Origin: Pristionchus mayeri
Lineage: Eukaryota; Nematoda; Chromadorea; Rhabditida; Neodiplogasteridae
Direction: 5' to 3'
DNA: 64,000 nucleotides
NCBI GenBank assembly: GCA_036245805.1
Contig: BTRK01000002.1
Location: 6,134,689 to 6,198,688 of the forward strand
Made by a program: the position numbers and the translations under genes. This document shows positions 44,535 to 56,024 of this stretch, in pieces. Numbering within the stretch: the first letter of the stretch is position 1; the number at the start of each line of letters is the position of its first letter. The notes under the pieces were generated by a model. That model was not told the DNA's origin, did no database searches, and saw only the letters and a program-made list of their open reading frames with translations.

Positions 44535-45483
44535 GATGAAAGAGTGCCCGGTAGACAAAAGGTTGCCTCTATAATATGAATGAAATTAATTAGTGAAAAA
44601 AGGAAAAGACGTTTAGGGCATACGAAAAACGTTGAAAGATCGCAACAGAGAGAAAGCGACAAGAACTTAGCGTCAGAGGCGGCAACAAAAAAATCAACTC
44701 CTAAAAAAAATCGGAAGCACTCTGTTCGTAACGGGAGCCTGCCTGAGTATCAGGTGTTAGGCCTAGTAAAGAGCACAAAGACGTAATTGCTTAGACTTCA
44801 ATATTTCTCCATATCATGTAGAATTTGCAACAACATAGAATGAAAAGAACGAGCATCTTATCCTGGCTTCTTTTGTCACTCCTTCCACCTGTGATTCATC
44901 TCGACAACAGGAGTAAACAATTGCTAGAGAGACTCGGAGTAGTCTCAAATGTAATTTATCATTCTGCAGAAATCGCGAGAGCACAGAAGAATGAAGAGCT
45001 CCTCCTTCCCTGAGATAACACAATGGGAGAACCGACTGGCTTTCTAGCTTCATCGATCCTCTGTGGGAACCGTCCATAGCAAAGAATCTAAGAAGGATAA
45101 AAATGATAAAAAAGATAAAAATTAAAAAATTAAAAAAAGTAAAAAAAATAAAAAGCATGGTAAAAACAAGAAAATGAAGTTGATAAGATGAATCATCAAT
45201 GTCTGCGCGGATTCCCGAAGTCATCGGAAATAACAGGGAATTGATGTCGGAAGAGGATCGAGGGTGGGTCGATTCAAAGTGCAACTTCTCTGGAGATTAG
45301 CAACAAAGCACGAACAGAAGTGGAATGCGGATAAGTGTGACAAATGGGGCGATGGAGGCAGGGAGAAGCGATGAAGGAAAGAGGACAGCAAAGTGAAAGA
45401 TTGAGGTGAAGAGTTCGGTTGGACTGGAGTTCCCGTTTATCTCTGTATCAATGAACAAGACGAGATTAGATAAGATTAACACA
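44535..45483. other. Unassigned; Lys-rich low-complexity stretch
   Basis: This probably includes the promoter of the ZIG-like gene. A plus-strand frame at 44580-44786 is Lys/Arg-rich (ATKKSTPKKNRKH) and could be an exon, without further support. 45085-45190 is A-rich and would read as poly-Lys on the plus strand with a stop inside it. I regard it as low-complexity sequence. Confidence 0.3.
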
Positions 45484-45510
45484 GGCCAGATAGTGGATAT
45501 AGTATAACAC

Positions 45511-47207
45511 ACTATCTGACAGAATCGACAAATACTTGGCACCGGCCGAAAATTAGAATTCGTTCTGACTACACCAGTAGGTAGTACTCGACTAGTAAAA
45601 CCGACGAGCATCACCAGAATTTCGATCCGCGTCCGCGTCCGCGCGGGAGCGGATGTTAAACAAAAATACTGAAAATTCGAACTTTTTTAAAAACGATCCC
45701 AATCGATTCAGAGGTTCATTCCTTGACAAATTCTAAGACTTTTTTACTTCGGGGAATTTTTCGATCAGATTCCATCTAGCTACGGAAATCGATAATTTCA
45801 CTTTTACTTCGGACATGAATGCCATTCCCCAAAAATTTTTCAAGAACTCCCCTAAATATTATTGGTGATATAGTGTTTGCTTGAGGCGATACATACCTCA
45901 GCAAAATGACGCGTTGGATAAGGACGCGTAAGTTAGTTAAAATAATTTTTTTATGAATTATGGTGTGGTTTTTGGGTTACGGTAAGTGAGTGCAAAAGTT
46001 GGACGACTTTTCCCAATTTTCGAAAATGATCAGAAATTAATTTTCTGATCGAAATACATCTATTTCTCACCTGATATACCATCCCCGGAATAAAATCACC
46101 GGTGAGGTCCATGACCCCCTACTCATGGGTGTGCGCCTCCTGTCACATTGCACGTATAGGGGGTCATGGTCCAAAATGCGTGTGGAGTCGATGTTGGGCC
46201 AACCCTAAGTATCATCACAGGCACCACCTACAGACATCCCATATTCAGTTGAAAGCTACCGTACTCCGATCAACCGCATTCTAAATACTGTAGACACAAC
46301 ACGTGAAGACAAACGCGCTCACGCTGGCTTTATAGGGGTCGGGCACTAATGGAATATCTTTCCCACGCCTGTAGTAATCCGTTTACTGTAACCTTGATAC
46401 GGTAACGCTAGCTCACTATCACGGAACGACATTATTCCAACGTAGGTATTGCGCATGTGATGATATTTTGGTAGGAAATTTTAAGCATAATTTATTTCTA
46501 ACTTTTCAACTGGAAATCATTACCGATTGAAGTAGCACACCTGCTTTTGAAATCTCTTGCCAAGCTTATGGGTTGCTGGAATTTCACTAATTTATTGGTT
46601 TAATTAACTGTGAATAATAACTATAGAGTTCAGACCATTTATGCCAATCCTCTTTTGCTTCTCGTCAACGAATGTTTTCATGCGATACGCGCTATTAAGT
46701 CGGTGGAAATTTGAGCGCTGTGGACTATTCCTTCGTTCTTATTTTCTGAGCAACACGCTGCGCTCTCCGGTTCTGAAACGAAAACATATAGTTTAAGCGG
46801 AAGGTCTCATTGCAATTAGGGAGCTTTTTATATTCAGGAGGGGAACGTTCCCAGCGGGCGATGGGGGAGCATGCGGCGCGGGCGAGAGAAGATTACACGA
46901 AATCTCTCGTCTCCCTTTCTCGTCCAGACAGCTGACTCGACGGGAGAGGGAGACTAGAGATGGAGCAAACTCAATTAGAGAGGAATGGTGGAGGATGAGG
47001 GGTGATAGGAGAATGGCGGAAAAAGTACGCGTAGGCAACAACATACAAGATGATTAAGTGGAAGGTCTCTCTGGAAGAAATACATATATTTCTCATTTCC
47101 ATCTGAACGCGAAGCTGACAACAATCGATCGCACGCCCGCAAACGCTCCCTCAACAAGATAGAGGCAGCGGACGAAAACAAACCGCTCGGCCTCTAGTCT
47201 TTTCTCG
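45511..47207 (+). repeat. Left long inverted repeat of the 10-kb element
   Basis: About 1.7 kb. It contains a small internal hairpin around CCATGACCCCCTA / TAGGGGGTCATGG (46107-46170) and the single-copy version of a 261-bp segment that is doubled in the right arm. Mirrored 60-83 codon frames are present in both arms and are not genes. Confidence 0.88.
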
Positions 47208-47775
47208 ATCTTCTTCTTCTGTAATGCTCGGCTCGTATTAGCGTTTTTGTCCATTTCTGGCATATTGTAAATCCATTGTGATCATTGATTTCACATGCTA
47301 TGCGATCATCCGCCAATTCTCGCATTTTTTCTTCGCAAATTCGCCCGTTCTTGTCAGCGTTCGATACTAATAACTGCTACATTTAACGCACCCAATCACG
47401 AACAACAATGGTGCTGCCAGTATATTTGTCTTTCTAGAAAATGCGTCTAAATGGTGACACTGACCGCGCCATAACTGAGGGTGCGTGCGAAATCATTTGA
47501 TTCATTTCCTTTCTTCAAGCTCTTAATTATTCACGATAGTTCCACGTTCCACGTCTTGCTTCACTGTTCATTCCTCTGCCAATTGTCGATTTTGCAAATT
47601 TCTTCCCTTTCCCTTCTGCCATAATTTAGAACACAAGAAACTAGCGGATAACTTCCAGTTTAAAGACAATTTCAAGCACAAGTCTACATTTATTCAGTTA
47701 CAAAAGTAAAAATATTTTTATTTCAGTATAAGGCACAATATTGTTGCTTAGATACATCAAATAGAGTTGAATCAA

Positions 47776-50700
47776 CTAATTCTCAACTTTGAATAGTTTC
47801 TTCTTATTCTCGTAGATGTGTCTATAGATTACATATTCCGGGTCGAGTTCAGGTTGATCTGGTTCCTTACAATCCTCATCCCACTCTCCATCTCCATATT
47901 CATCTTCAACTTCGTCTTCCTCATCTCCTTCTCCGTCACTTCCCCTCATACTGTCGTCATCAGACACGGATCGTTTATTCTTTGGCTTCTTCGCTTTGTT
48001 GAGTCTCGAGAATAAGGCTCGAATTTGGTCATGGGTGAGACGGTCTTCGAAAGGAACTTCGATCGCCATGTTTTGTCGATTCATCGCTTCTGTAACATCT
48101 GGCTTCATGCCCTTCTTCGTTTCTTCGTGAAAGTACTTCACTACGAATGCTCGAGAGGATTCAGGCAATGCTCCACCATGCGCTCTTGCTCTCAGTGCGA
48201 ATCCTTCTCCGAGAGGGGGAACAGATGCATCAACTGTGCACGATACAGTGTCGCGAAGTGGTAGTAAAGATGCCTTCTGTTGCGTGTCTTCGATTGTCCT
48301 CTTGAATGTCCCTATCCCATAGTCGCACATCGTCGTTTTCTCGGGGCAGATCTTATGACGACCCCATTCCAAGTGATTGAGTAGGTTTTGGAAGCGGATA
48401 AAGGCGCTTCCACACCAACAATAGTGGAGTGCATCAGGGGGAAGGGACTGCTTGGGCGGGGTGACAATGGGCTCGTCGGCATCATCATCCACGTCGAACG
48501 GTTCATCAATAGAGTTGCGAGTGATGTCGTTGATCCAAAACAGAGTCTCTTCATTATTCCTCAGTCGTTCCATCTCCTCTTCGCCTAGTCCAGGCGTGAT
48601 AAGTACTCGACCACCCGTGGCGATGATATCCATTGCGCCCTTATTGGCCTTCAGATTCGTGATAGTCTTCCCTGTGCCAATACCATGGTACTTCCAGTAC
48701 CGCATAGTGACGTTTCCATCACTATCCACCTCGTAATGGAAATGTCCCATGTCGGAAATACCGGGGATCCTGAAGGTGTTCTTCTCTTCTTTGCTTGGGG
48801 ATTCAATTGAGGCCTCGTAGATAGTGACACCTCGCATTCCCTTCCCAGAAGTAAGCCCAAGGAACATGTCGTGAAGATCCTTGATGTCTTTCCCACTGTC
48901 CAAGTAACGGCGAAGGACACCCTTTGCCGTTGCAGTCATCCGATCGGGAGCCGCTTTCCCATTTTGCGACTCACTGAAGCTCCACGATCCAATCTTCAGG
49001 CCCGTCGTCTCCATTATTTCAGGGATGCTTCCGAGTGTGGCAGCCGAGTGGTAGCATCCTGAACAATAAACAAATTGGGCATGGCCATCACTTGTAAGTG
49101 TAGTATTAGGTTGAAAAAGTTTTTTTGCTGATTTTCACATTTTTTACATTTGGTCGTGTCCTGCATTTTTCATTGGACTGATTTTCATTTAGTTATTTTT
49201 TATCAGCAGGCGAATTAATACTCTCATGTATACCATGTGCAGTAGCCAAAACTTTCAGCGTTAAAACCACAATGTTGAATCAAAGTCGTTGAGTAGGTCG
49301 ACTAAGCCTGTCTTTTGATAGTCTGTACTCTGCGAATAGCAATGCCAGGACAAACCCGTAATATCACAAAAAAGTGAAACTTGCGTAGATGCTAATATCA
49401 TATTAAAATTAGGTATGCTACGATTAGTCATTTAGAGAGTTCTTCACTCAATGAGCGCACATTATTAGTATGATAACCAGTTAATTTTATCATCAGAATA
49501 TGTATCGTTCCGAACATTTTTGCCAAAAAATGACAGCAAAATGTCTACTTTTGTCATCTCCTCTTTTCCGAGTTATTTTAAACCTTTTTTCGACTAATTT
49601 AACATGCTGCCCTCGCCATATTGCTCAAGTTTGGGGATACTTGGCATTCGTAGAACTTTGCTCGAATATCGCTCAAATAAAAACGATTATACTCATATCA
49701 GATCGAAAAAAAATTGCCAATTGATTTTTTTAGAAAAAAGAAGAGACGAGGAGTTTGATTATATTAGCATAATATTATAGCTGCGAAGTAGTGGATAGTA
49801 GCGCGCCTCTGTAGAGGCGTGCCTCAATGATTGCTGAATCAGGAAACAATAAAAAAGCAATGTTAAAATAGAAAAATTTGATGCATCAACTTAATAAACG
49901 TCATCAGTTTTGAATTCTGATATAACGAACCGGCGTTGTCGGAGCGAAGATGGATCTTCTCAACCCCGACAGATTTCAGTTCTCCAGCCACGTGATCGAG
50001 GACATGGGAGACGGTCACACTGTCCTGTAAATCGTCATTGTAATTTACAAGAAAGATTTTAATACCTGGCGCTCGGTCTTTAATAAGTGTATGAAAGTAT
50101 GTTGGATGAATTGATCCTCTAGCTTGCAGAGAGAATGGGAGAAGTGCCACGAATGTCCAGTCTGGCCGAAGAAGAGACTCTGCTCCTGCCATTAGTATGC
50201 TGAGAGAAACTTTGTGGCGAACTCAGTAGTCACTAGGCACTGTCGATTTTCCATCTTGTCAATGATTCCTTCTCTTTCTAGGCTAGTGAACGCAGCACGA
50301 ATCTAGAGAAGGATACTTATTGATACCTTAGAGTAGGGGCGTACCTCATGATTCCGTTGTCTCTTAATGATCTCCTGATGAGATTTAACTCGGAAATGCA
50401 TTTCAGCTAATTCCTTCTTCATCGAATCAGAAGTAGAAGCAGCAGATGCATCAGCAATTACTTCCAAGAGTTCTCTGAAATAACAATTGATCGATGTAAT
50501 CTCTATTATGCTCACGTGAACGACTTCGACAAGTGCGTGCATCTCGGGCATTGCTCCGTATGCTGATGATCTTCAGTTTTGCGGAATGCCGGATCGTCCG
50601 GGTCGGAGAGAGCGAACGTTAGGCAATGGTTCGCTATCAGGGGCTCGTGTTTCAGGTGAAGCTTGAAGTCAGTTTTGAGATATAGCTGGTCTTCGAGAAT

Positions 50701-52784
50701 ATTGTTTCTGTGAATATTCGGGATTCTAAGTTGATGGCCCCTTTTCGCACTCACCTCCAATCGATCTTCGCGTCTTTATTGAGAATAGCCATTTCATGGA
50801 GACGATCGACTATTCTCAATAAATCCTCGAATGCCTTAAAAGCTTTGTCATATTGAATAAAGCAATTTATATCGTACATAATTGGCTTTGGCGAGAAAGC
50901 TGTCAACGCAAGTCATTGAGTGAGAAGCCGTTGCAGGGAGAGAATTGAGGAGACGAATAATCGAAGAAGGACTCAGAGTATGGTCTCCCTCGCCTTGTGC
51001 TGCCATGAACAGAGGAAACTGGCGAACTATTTCCGCCTGGCTCATCATTCGCACAGTGTTAGGTATCGTCAGCACTTCGCCGCTCGATGTTGTCACAGTC
51101 TTTTCCCCCCAAGGAAGGCCCATTAGAACAAGAGGGCTGAAAGTGAATTTCATCGCTTGCTCTTGAACCTATGTATACCTCGTTATCAGAGAAATTAGTC
51201 CATTAACAGCAATAGTGTCGTATCTCTCATAGATCTGATGGTCCACAGTCATTGGATAGAACTTCCCAGATCGAGCAATTCTTCTCGCCTTTTGGTATCG
51301 ATACACAGAGAGGTTAGGGATGTAGTGGAGGAGGACTCCCTGAGGGAATTGACCAGCAATGAGAGCCAGAGTGAATTCTTGGAGGCGATGAGTAGGAGCC
51401 AGCATGTACTGCTCAGCATCTACTCTCATCACATCATCGAAGTTGTGCTCGAGGTGGCGATCCCAGTTACGAGGATGGAATTTCCTCTCTATCATTGGGT
51501 ACAGTTCAGTCTCGTGCCCAGGAGCGAGTCCAGTTAGCACAGCACGAAACATCTTGAACCCATCATCCGCCTTCTTTCTCTTCGTATCCGGGGCTAAGCC
51601 CGAGAATGGATCCTTCGGGATGTATTTGTCGAGATGTAATGCTTCCGCAAGAGCATGCACAGCTCTCTTGATCAACTCAATGGGCGAAAAAGTGGGAACT
51701 GGCTCTTCGTTGGACGGGCTTCAATCCATATCACCACTTTTGTAGTCTTCAATAATTCCTGTGATCATTTTATGGTGATCCGCACAAATAGCTGAAATTG
51801 TTTTTTTGGAATTCTCATAGAGTGGTATTTACTAACGAGTTCCCACATGAATGTGGTGGCCAGAAGCCTCCGTGAAGAGTCGGGCTTCTTCTTTTTGAAC
51901 ATTGTGTGTATGGCTATCTTCTTTCTCAGCAAAAGCATCATGAGTTTTCCAGTGATCATTGGAAAGCTACACTTTTGATGGTGTGTTTCGCCTGAAGATT
52001 CCCGAATTCAAGAGCACTTATTTTTCCACACTTTCTCACCGATTGTCTTGACCTTGATGTGTTTTGTCGACCATTGAGTAAGCAACTCTTTTTCATGGTG
52101 CTCACAGATGTCCAATTCAGCGAATTGCCTTAGCTCCTCCTCATTTTTCGAATAGAATGCCATTCCTCGAGTCATTGCGAGGCCCATTTTCGAGGAAGTT
52201 CCATAGAGTTCCATACGGGTCGGTCCAAGAAGGGTACCAAGTCTGAAATGATGAGTTTAAAACTTGTTTTTAGATAGATATAGGGGCCCGTTTGATGAAA
52301 GTGGATCAGATACTGAGGGTCCTAGTTCATATTCATATTCATAGTTATCCTGACGTCAGGCACAATGGTCCTGCAGGAGGGTGACTTCAGTGTAGAGAGA
52401 ATGGGGATCTTCGGTCTCAGAGCGTCGTTAGGTCAAGGGATGGGATCTTCTTTGGCTTCTCTGGTCAACTGTAGGGACGATCGTGACGGATCTCCGTTGA
52501 GCATCGAAGTAGATCATCCTGCCGCCGAACACCTGACTTGCGCCGGTTAGGAACTCACAACGCAGACAGCGAGGTTTTCTTGACGGTAGATCACTCGAGA
52601 CGATGGGAATCCGTCCGTGCTCCTCCTCTTGAAGTGTACCAAGTAGGCGATACTCTCCGGGTTGCCCAAGCTGACGGGAGAGGATTCCCCAAACTAGGTC
52701 GGAAAAGAGCGGGGTCAGGGACGACCGCCCATCACGAGCGCTAGAATGGGAAATCCTAGTACAGGGTCCTAGTACAGTACACAA
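47776..52784 (-). pseudogene. Transposase of the 10-kb element, multi-exon, broken
   Basis: The 3' exon (49058-47776) joins an upstream exon ending at 49931 across an 867-bp intron. The join forms RSDNAG then CYHSAATLG, followed by SWSFSESQNGKAAPDR, RIPGISDMGHFHY, a C2H2 finger (CWCGSAF...NHLEWGRH) and a C-terminal LTHDQIRALFSRL. Upstream pieces include HWKTHDAFAEKED, KMFRAVLTGL, HYIPNLSVYRYQK, FALSDPDD and CPRCTHLSK. This order matches a large, poorly named protein family recurrent in cnidarian, mollusc and nematode genomes. I recognise the layout but cannot give a superfamily name. The DNAG Asp with Asp in NYNDDLQDS suggests an RNase-H-like core. Breaks: TGA 51721-51723, TAA 50192-50194, a frameshift near 50100-50150, and another near 51970. 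The frame at 52784-52428 (CLRCEFLTG) may be the N-terminus. Confidence 0.7.
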
Positions 52785-52939
52785 TTCTCAATTCGCTATT
52801 CGTACATTCACATGGCTTAAAGAAGGAGTGTATGCAATGTTGGACTTTCGACGCCGTCATATCCATGACCTAGCTTTGGACAACCATAAGAGATTCTGAC
52901 AATTTTACATTCATATCTCTATTTTGAACCGAGTTGTCA

Positions 52940-53135
52940 TTAGTGGGAGGAAGTGATGTAGTGGTATATGGCGTGCCCTCCCATTCCATCCCACCGGGTT
53001 CGAGTCCCGGCCGTGACACCGTTTCCGCCTCACCAAGGCGCCTACCCATTGGGGACGGGGAATTGGTAGTCGTGACTAGATCACGCAGGTAAATATGTCC
53101 GGCGAAAGGTGGACACTCCGGACTGAATCCGCCCA
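52940..53135 (+). mobile_element. tRNA-Gly-derived SINE-like repeat
   Basis: GATGTAGTGGTATATGG resembles the A box of tRNA-Gly, a CTCCCAT loop follows in the anticodon position (CCC), and GGGTTCGAGTCCC is a perfect B box. The acceptor and anticodon stems do not pair, so it is not a working tRNA. About 110 bp of unrelated sequence follow before the similarity can no longer be judged. It lies inside the 10-kb element, between the transposase and the right arm. Confidence 0.5.
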
Positions 53136-53721
53136 AATTGACACTGGCTTAGCACTTTAGACATTTAGGTCTATGAGTGAAGATTTGAAAGGTGTTTAGG
53201 GAATCTTCGAGAATTCCAAATCATGTAGTTATGCAGAATCTAGATTTTTAGGCCCATTTGCTCGACCATTACTCAAACGTCCTTATATTCAAATACTATT
53301 TAACTATTAAAGCTAATCGTACTTCTTTGAGCTACCAGTACACGTGGTGGAAACCGCAGTCGAGTCAATTCGTTTACGGGTATTCGAGATTGAGTATCGC
53401 TCAACTGCGAAGAAGCATAAAAGTCTGCTGTTTTTAAGCCGCTGAAATGCTCATTTTTGGAAACCTTTCAATAGAAATTTCTTACCTCCCTGTCGGTTGA
53501 GAATGCGGGAGGATGGCATTTCAGTTCATGTAGAATCGATAGAGTTAGAATGAAAAACGGAAGAGTTTTCATCGTCTACAATAATTTAATCTCAAAATAA
53601 ACAATATTATAGACGAATAGAAAACGAGAAAGCGGTATAAACGAGAAAATTGATACAGATAAACAAACAGAAATGTAGTCAGATACGTTCATGTGAGCAG
53701 AGTTTTCAAAGAAAAAAAGAA

Positions 53722-55673
53722 AAGCGATAAAAGACTAGAGGCCGAGCGGTTTGTTTTCGTCCGCTGCCTCTATCTTGTTGAGAGAGCGTTCGCGCGCGTG
53801 CGATCGACTGTTTTCAGCTTCGCGTTCAGATGGAAATGAGAAATATATGTATTTCTTCCAGAGAGACCTTCCACTTAATCATCTTGTGTGTTGTTGCCTA
53901 CGCGTACTTTTTCCGCCATTCTCCTATCACCCCTCATCATCCACCATTCCTCTCTAATTGAGTTTGCTCAATCTCTAGTCTCCCTCTCCCGTCGAGTCAG
54001 ATGTCTGGACGAGAAAGGGAGACGAGAGATTTCGTGTAATCTTCTCTCGCCCGCGACGCAGGTTCCCCCATCGCCCGCTGGGTACGTTCCCCTCCTGAAT
54101 ATAAAAAGCTCCCTAATTGCAATGAGACCTTCCACTTAATCATCTTGTATGTTGTTGCCTACGCGTACTTTTTCCGCCATTCTCCTATCACCCCTCATCC
54201 TCCACCATTCCTCTCCAATTGAGTTTGCTCCATCTCTAGTCTCCCTCTCCCGTCGAGTCAGCTGTCTGGACGAGAAAGGGAGACGAGAGATTTCGTGTAA
54301 TCTTCTCTCGCCCGCGCCGCATGCTCCCCCATCGCCCGCTGGGAACGTTCCCCTCCTGAATATAAAAAGCTCCCTAATTGCAATGAGACCTTCCGCTTAA
54401 ACTATATGTCTTCGTTTCAGAACCGGAGAGCGCAGCGTGTTGCTCAGAAAATAAGAACGAAGGAATAGTCCACAGCGCTCAAATTTCCACTAGCGCGTAT
54501 CGCATGAAAACATTCGTTGACGAGAAGCAAAAGAGGATTGGCATAAATGGTCTGAACTCTATAGTTATTATTCACAGTTAATTAAACCAATAAATTAGTG
54601 AAATTCCAGCAACCCATAAGCTTGGCAAGAGATTTCAAAAGCAGGTGTGCTACTTCAATCGGTAATGATTTCCAGTTGAAAAGTTAGAAATAAATTATGC
54701 TTAAAATTTCCTACCAAAATATCATCACATGCGCAATACCTACGTTGGAATAATGTCGTTCCGTGATAGTGAGCTAGCGTTACCGTATCAAGGTTACAGT
54801 AAACGGATTACTACAGGCGTGGGAAAGATATTCCATTAGTGCCCGACCCCTATAAAGCCAGCGTGAGCGCGTTTGTCTTCACGTGTTGTGTCTACAGTAT
54901 TTAGAATGCGGTTGATCGGAGTACGGTAGCTTTCATCTGAATATGGGATGTCTGTAGGTGGTGCCTGTGATGATACTTAGGGTGGGCCCAACATCGACTC
55001 CACACGCATTTTGGACCATGACCCCCTATACGTGCAATGTGACAGGAGGCGCACACCCATGAGTAGGGGGTCATGGACCTCACCGGTGATTTTATTCCGG
55101 GGATGGTATATCAGGTGAGAAATAGATGTATTTCGATCAGAAAATTAATTTCTGATCATTTTCGAAAATTGGGAAAAGTCCAACTTTTGCACTCACTTAC
55201 CGTAACCCAAAAACCACACCATAATTCATAAAAAATTATTTTAACTAACTTACGCGTCCTTATCCAACGCGTCATTTTGCTGAGGTATGTATCGCCTCAA
55301 GCAAATACTATATCACCAATAATATTTAGGGGAGTTCTTGAAAAATTTTTGGGGAATGACATTCATGTCCGAAGTAAAAGTGAAATTATCGATTTCCGGA
55401 GCTAGATGGAATCTGATCGAAAAATTCCCCGAAGTAAAAAAGTCTTAGAATTTGTCAAGGAATGCAGCGCCCCTACCTCTGAATCGATTGGGATCGTTTT
55501 TTAAAAAGTTCGAATTTTCAGTATTTTTGTTTAACATCCGCTCCCGCGCGGACGCGGACCGAAATTCTGGTGATGCTCGTCGGTTTTACTAGTCGAGTAC
55601 TACCTACTGGTGTAGTCAGAACGAATTCTAATTTTCGGCCGGTGCCAAGTATTTGTCGATTCTGTCAGATAGT
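53722..55673 (-). repeat. Right long inverted repeat of the 10-kb element
   Basis: Reverse complement of the left arm, but about 255 bp longer because of an internal tandem duplication. A few base differences are visible, for example CGCGCG for CGCACG near 53790 and GGACGCGGACC for a longer CGCGTCC repeat near 55548. Confidence 0.88.
53863..54384. repeat. 261-bp tandem duplication in right arm
   Basis: Two units, 53863-54123 and 54124-54384, each begin GAGACCTTCCACTTAATC and are followed by a third partial start at 54385. They differ at several positions. The left arm has only one unit, so the duplication arose after, or independently of, the copying of the arms. Confidence 0.88.
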
Positions 55674-55695
55674 ATGTTCTATGAGTGTCATGGCC

Positions 55696-56016
55696 TGAAT
55701 CGAAAATCCTGGCGCAATGTCCGGGATGAGGGGCAAAATGGTGACTCTCCTCAGATCCGGCCTCTTAATAGTTTTGTGACACAACAACTGAAACATCATT
55801 TCGCGTAGTCTGGCAATTGCTATGAATTGTTCGTGAAACACAAAAGGCGTCGCCGCTCTTGGAATATCAGTTTTTTCGATGCCATGGAAATCATGGCATC
55901 GAAACTATGATTCAATAATGAATTGAAAATATCGAACAACTGACTGTGACATGGCTAATCGGCAACAGTTAAATTGAAATCAACAATACCAACGGTATTT
56001 GCTGAGCAACACTATC
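55696..56016. other. Short spacer with a relic transposon end
   Basis: No gene. 55752-55770 reads GATCCGGCCTCTTAATAG, matching the end of the palindrome at 42292-44451. From about 55950 the sequence is paralogous to 59228 onward. Confidence 0.5.
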
Positions 56017-56024
56017 GTTTCAAC

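Larger units (their letters stand above)
45484..55695. mobile_element. About 10-kb DNA transposon with 1.7-2.0 kb inverted repeats
   Basis: The left arm (about 45511-47207) is the reverse complement of the right arm (about 53722-55673). The match includes ACTATCTGACAGAATCGA at the outer end, the GC-rich CGTCCGCGCGGGAGCGG segment, and CTAGAGGCCGAGCGG at the inner end. Weaker similarity extends outward to GGCC at 45484 and 55695, so the exact termini and target duplication are uncertain. Between the arms is a single large transposase gene on the minus strand. No host gene is inside. The arms have diverged only slightly, indicating recent activity or gene conversion. Confidence 0.85.

Noticed and set aside
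45085..45190. Poly-Lys coding exon on the plus strand
   Set aside because: An in-frame TAA lies inside it and the stretch is simple A-rich sequence.
46102..47181. Several 60-83 codon frames repeated at 53751-55083
   Set aside because: They are mirror copies inside the long inverted repeats of the 10-kb element and differ only as the arms do.
49058..49930. Two separate genes in the 10-kb element
   Set aside because: The two large frames join exactly in phase through a GT-AG intron and together match one protein layout.
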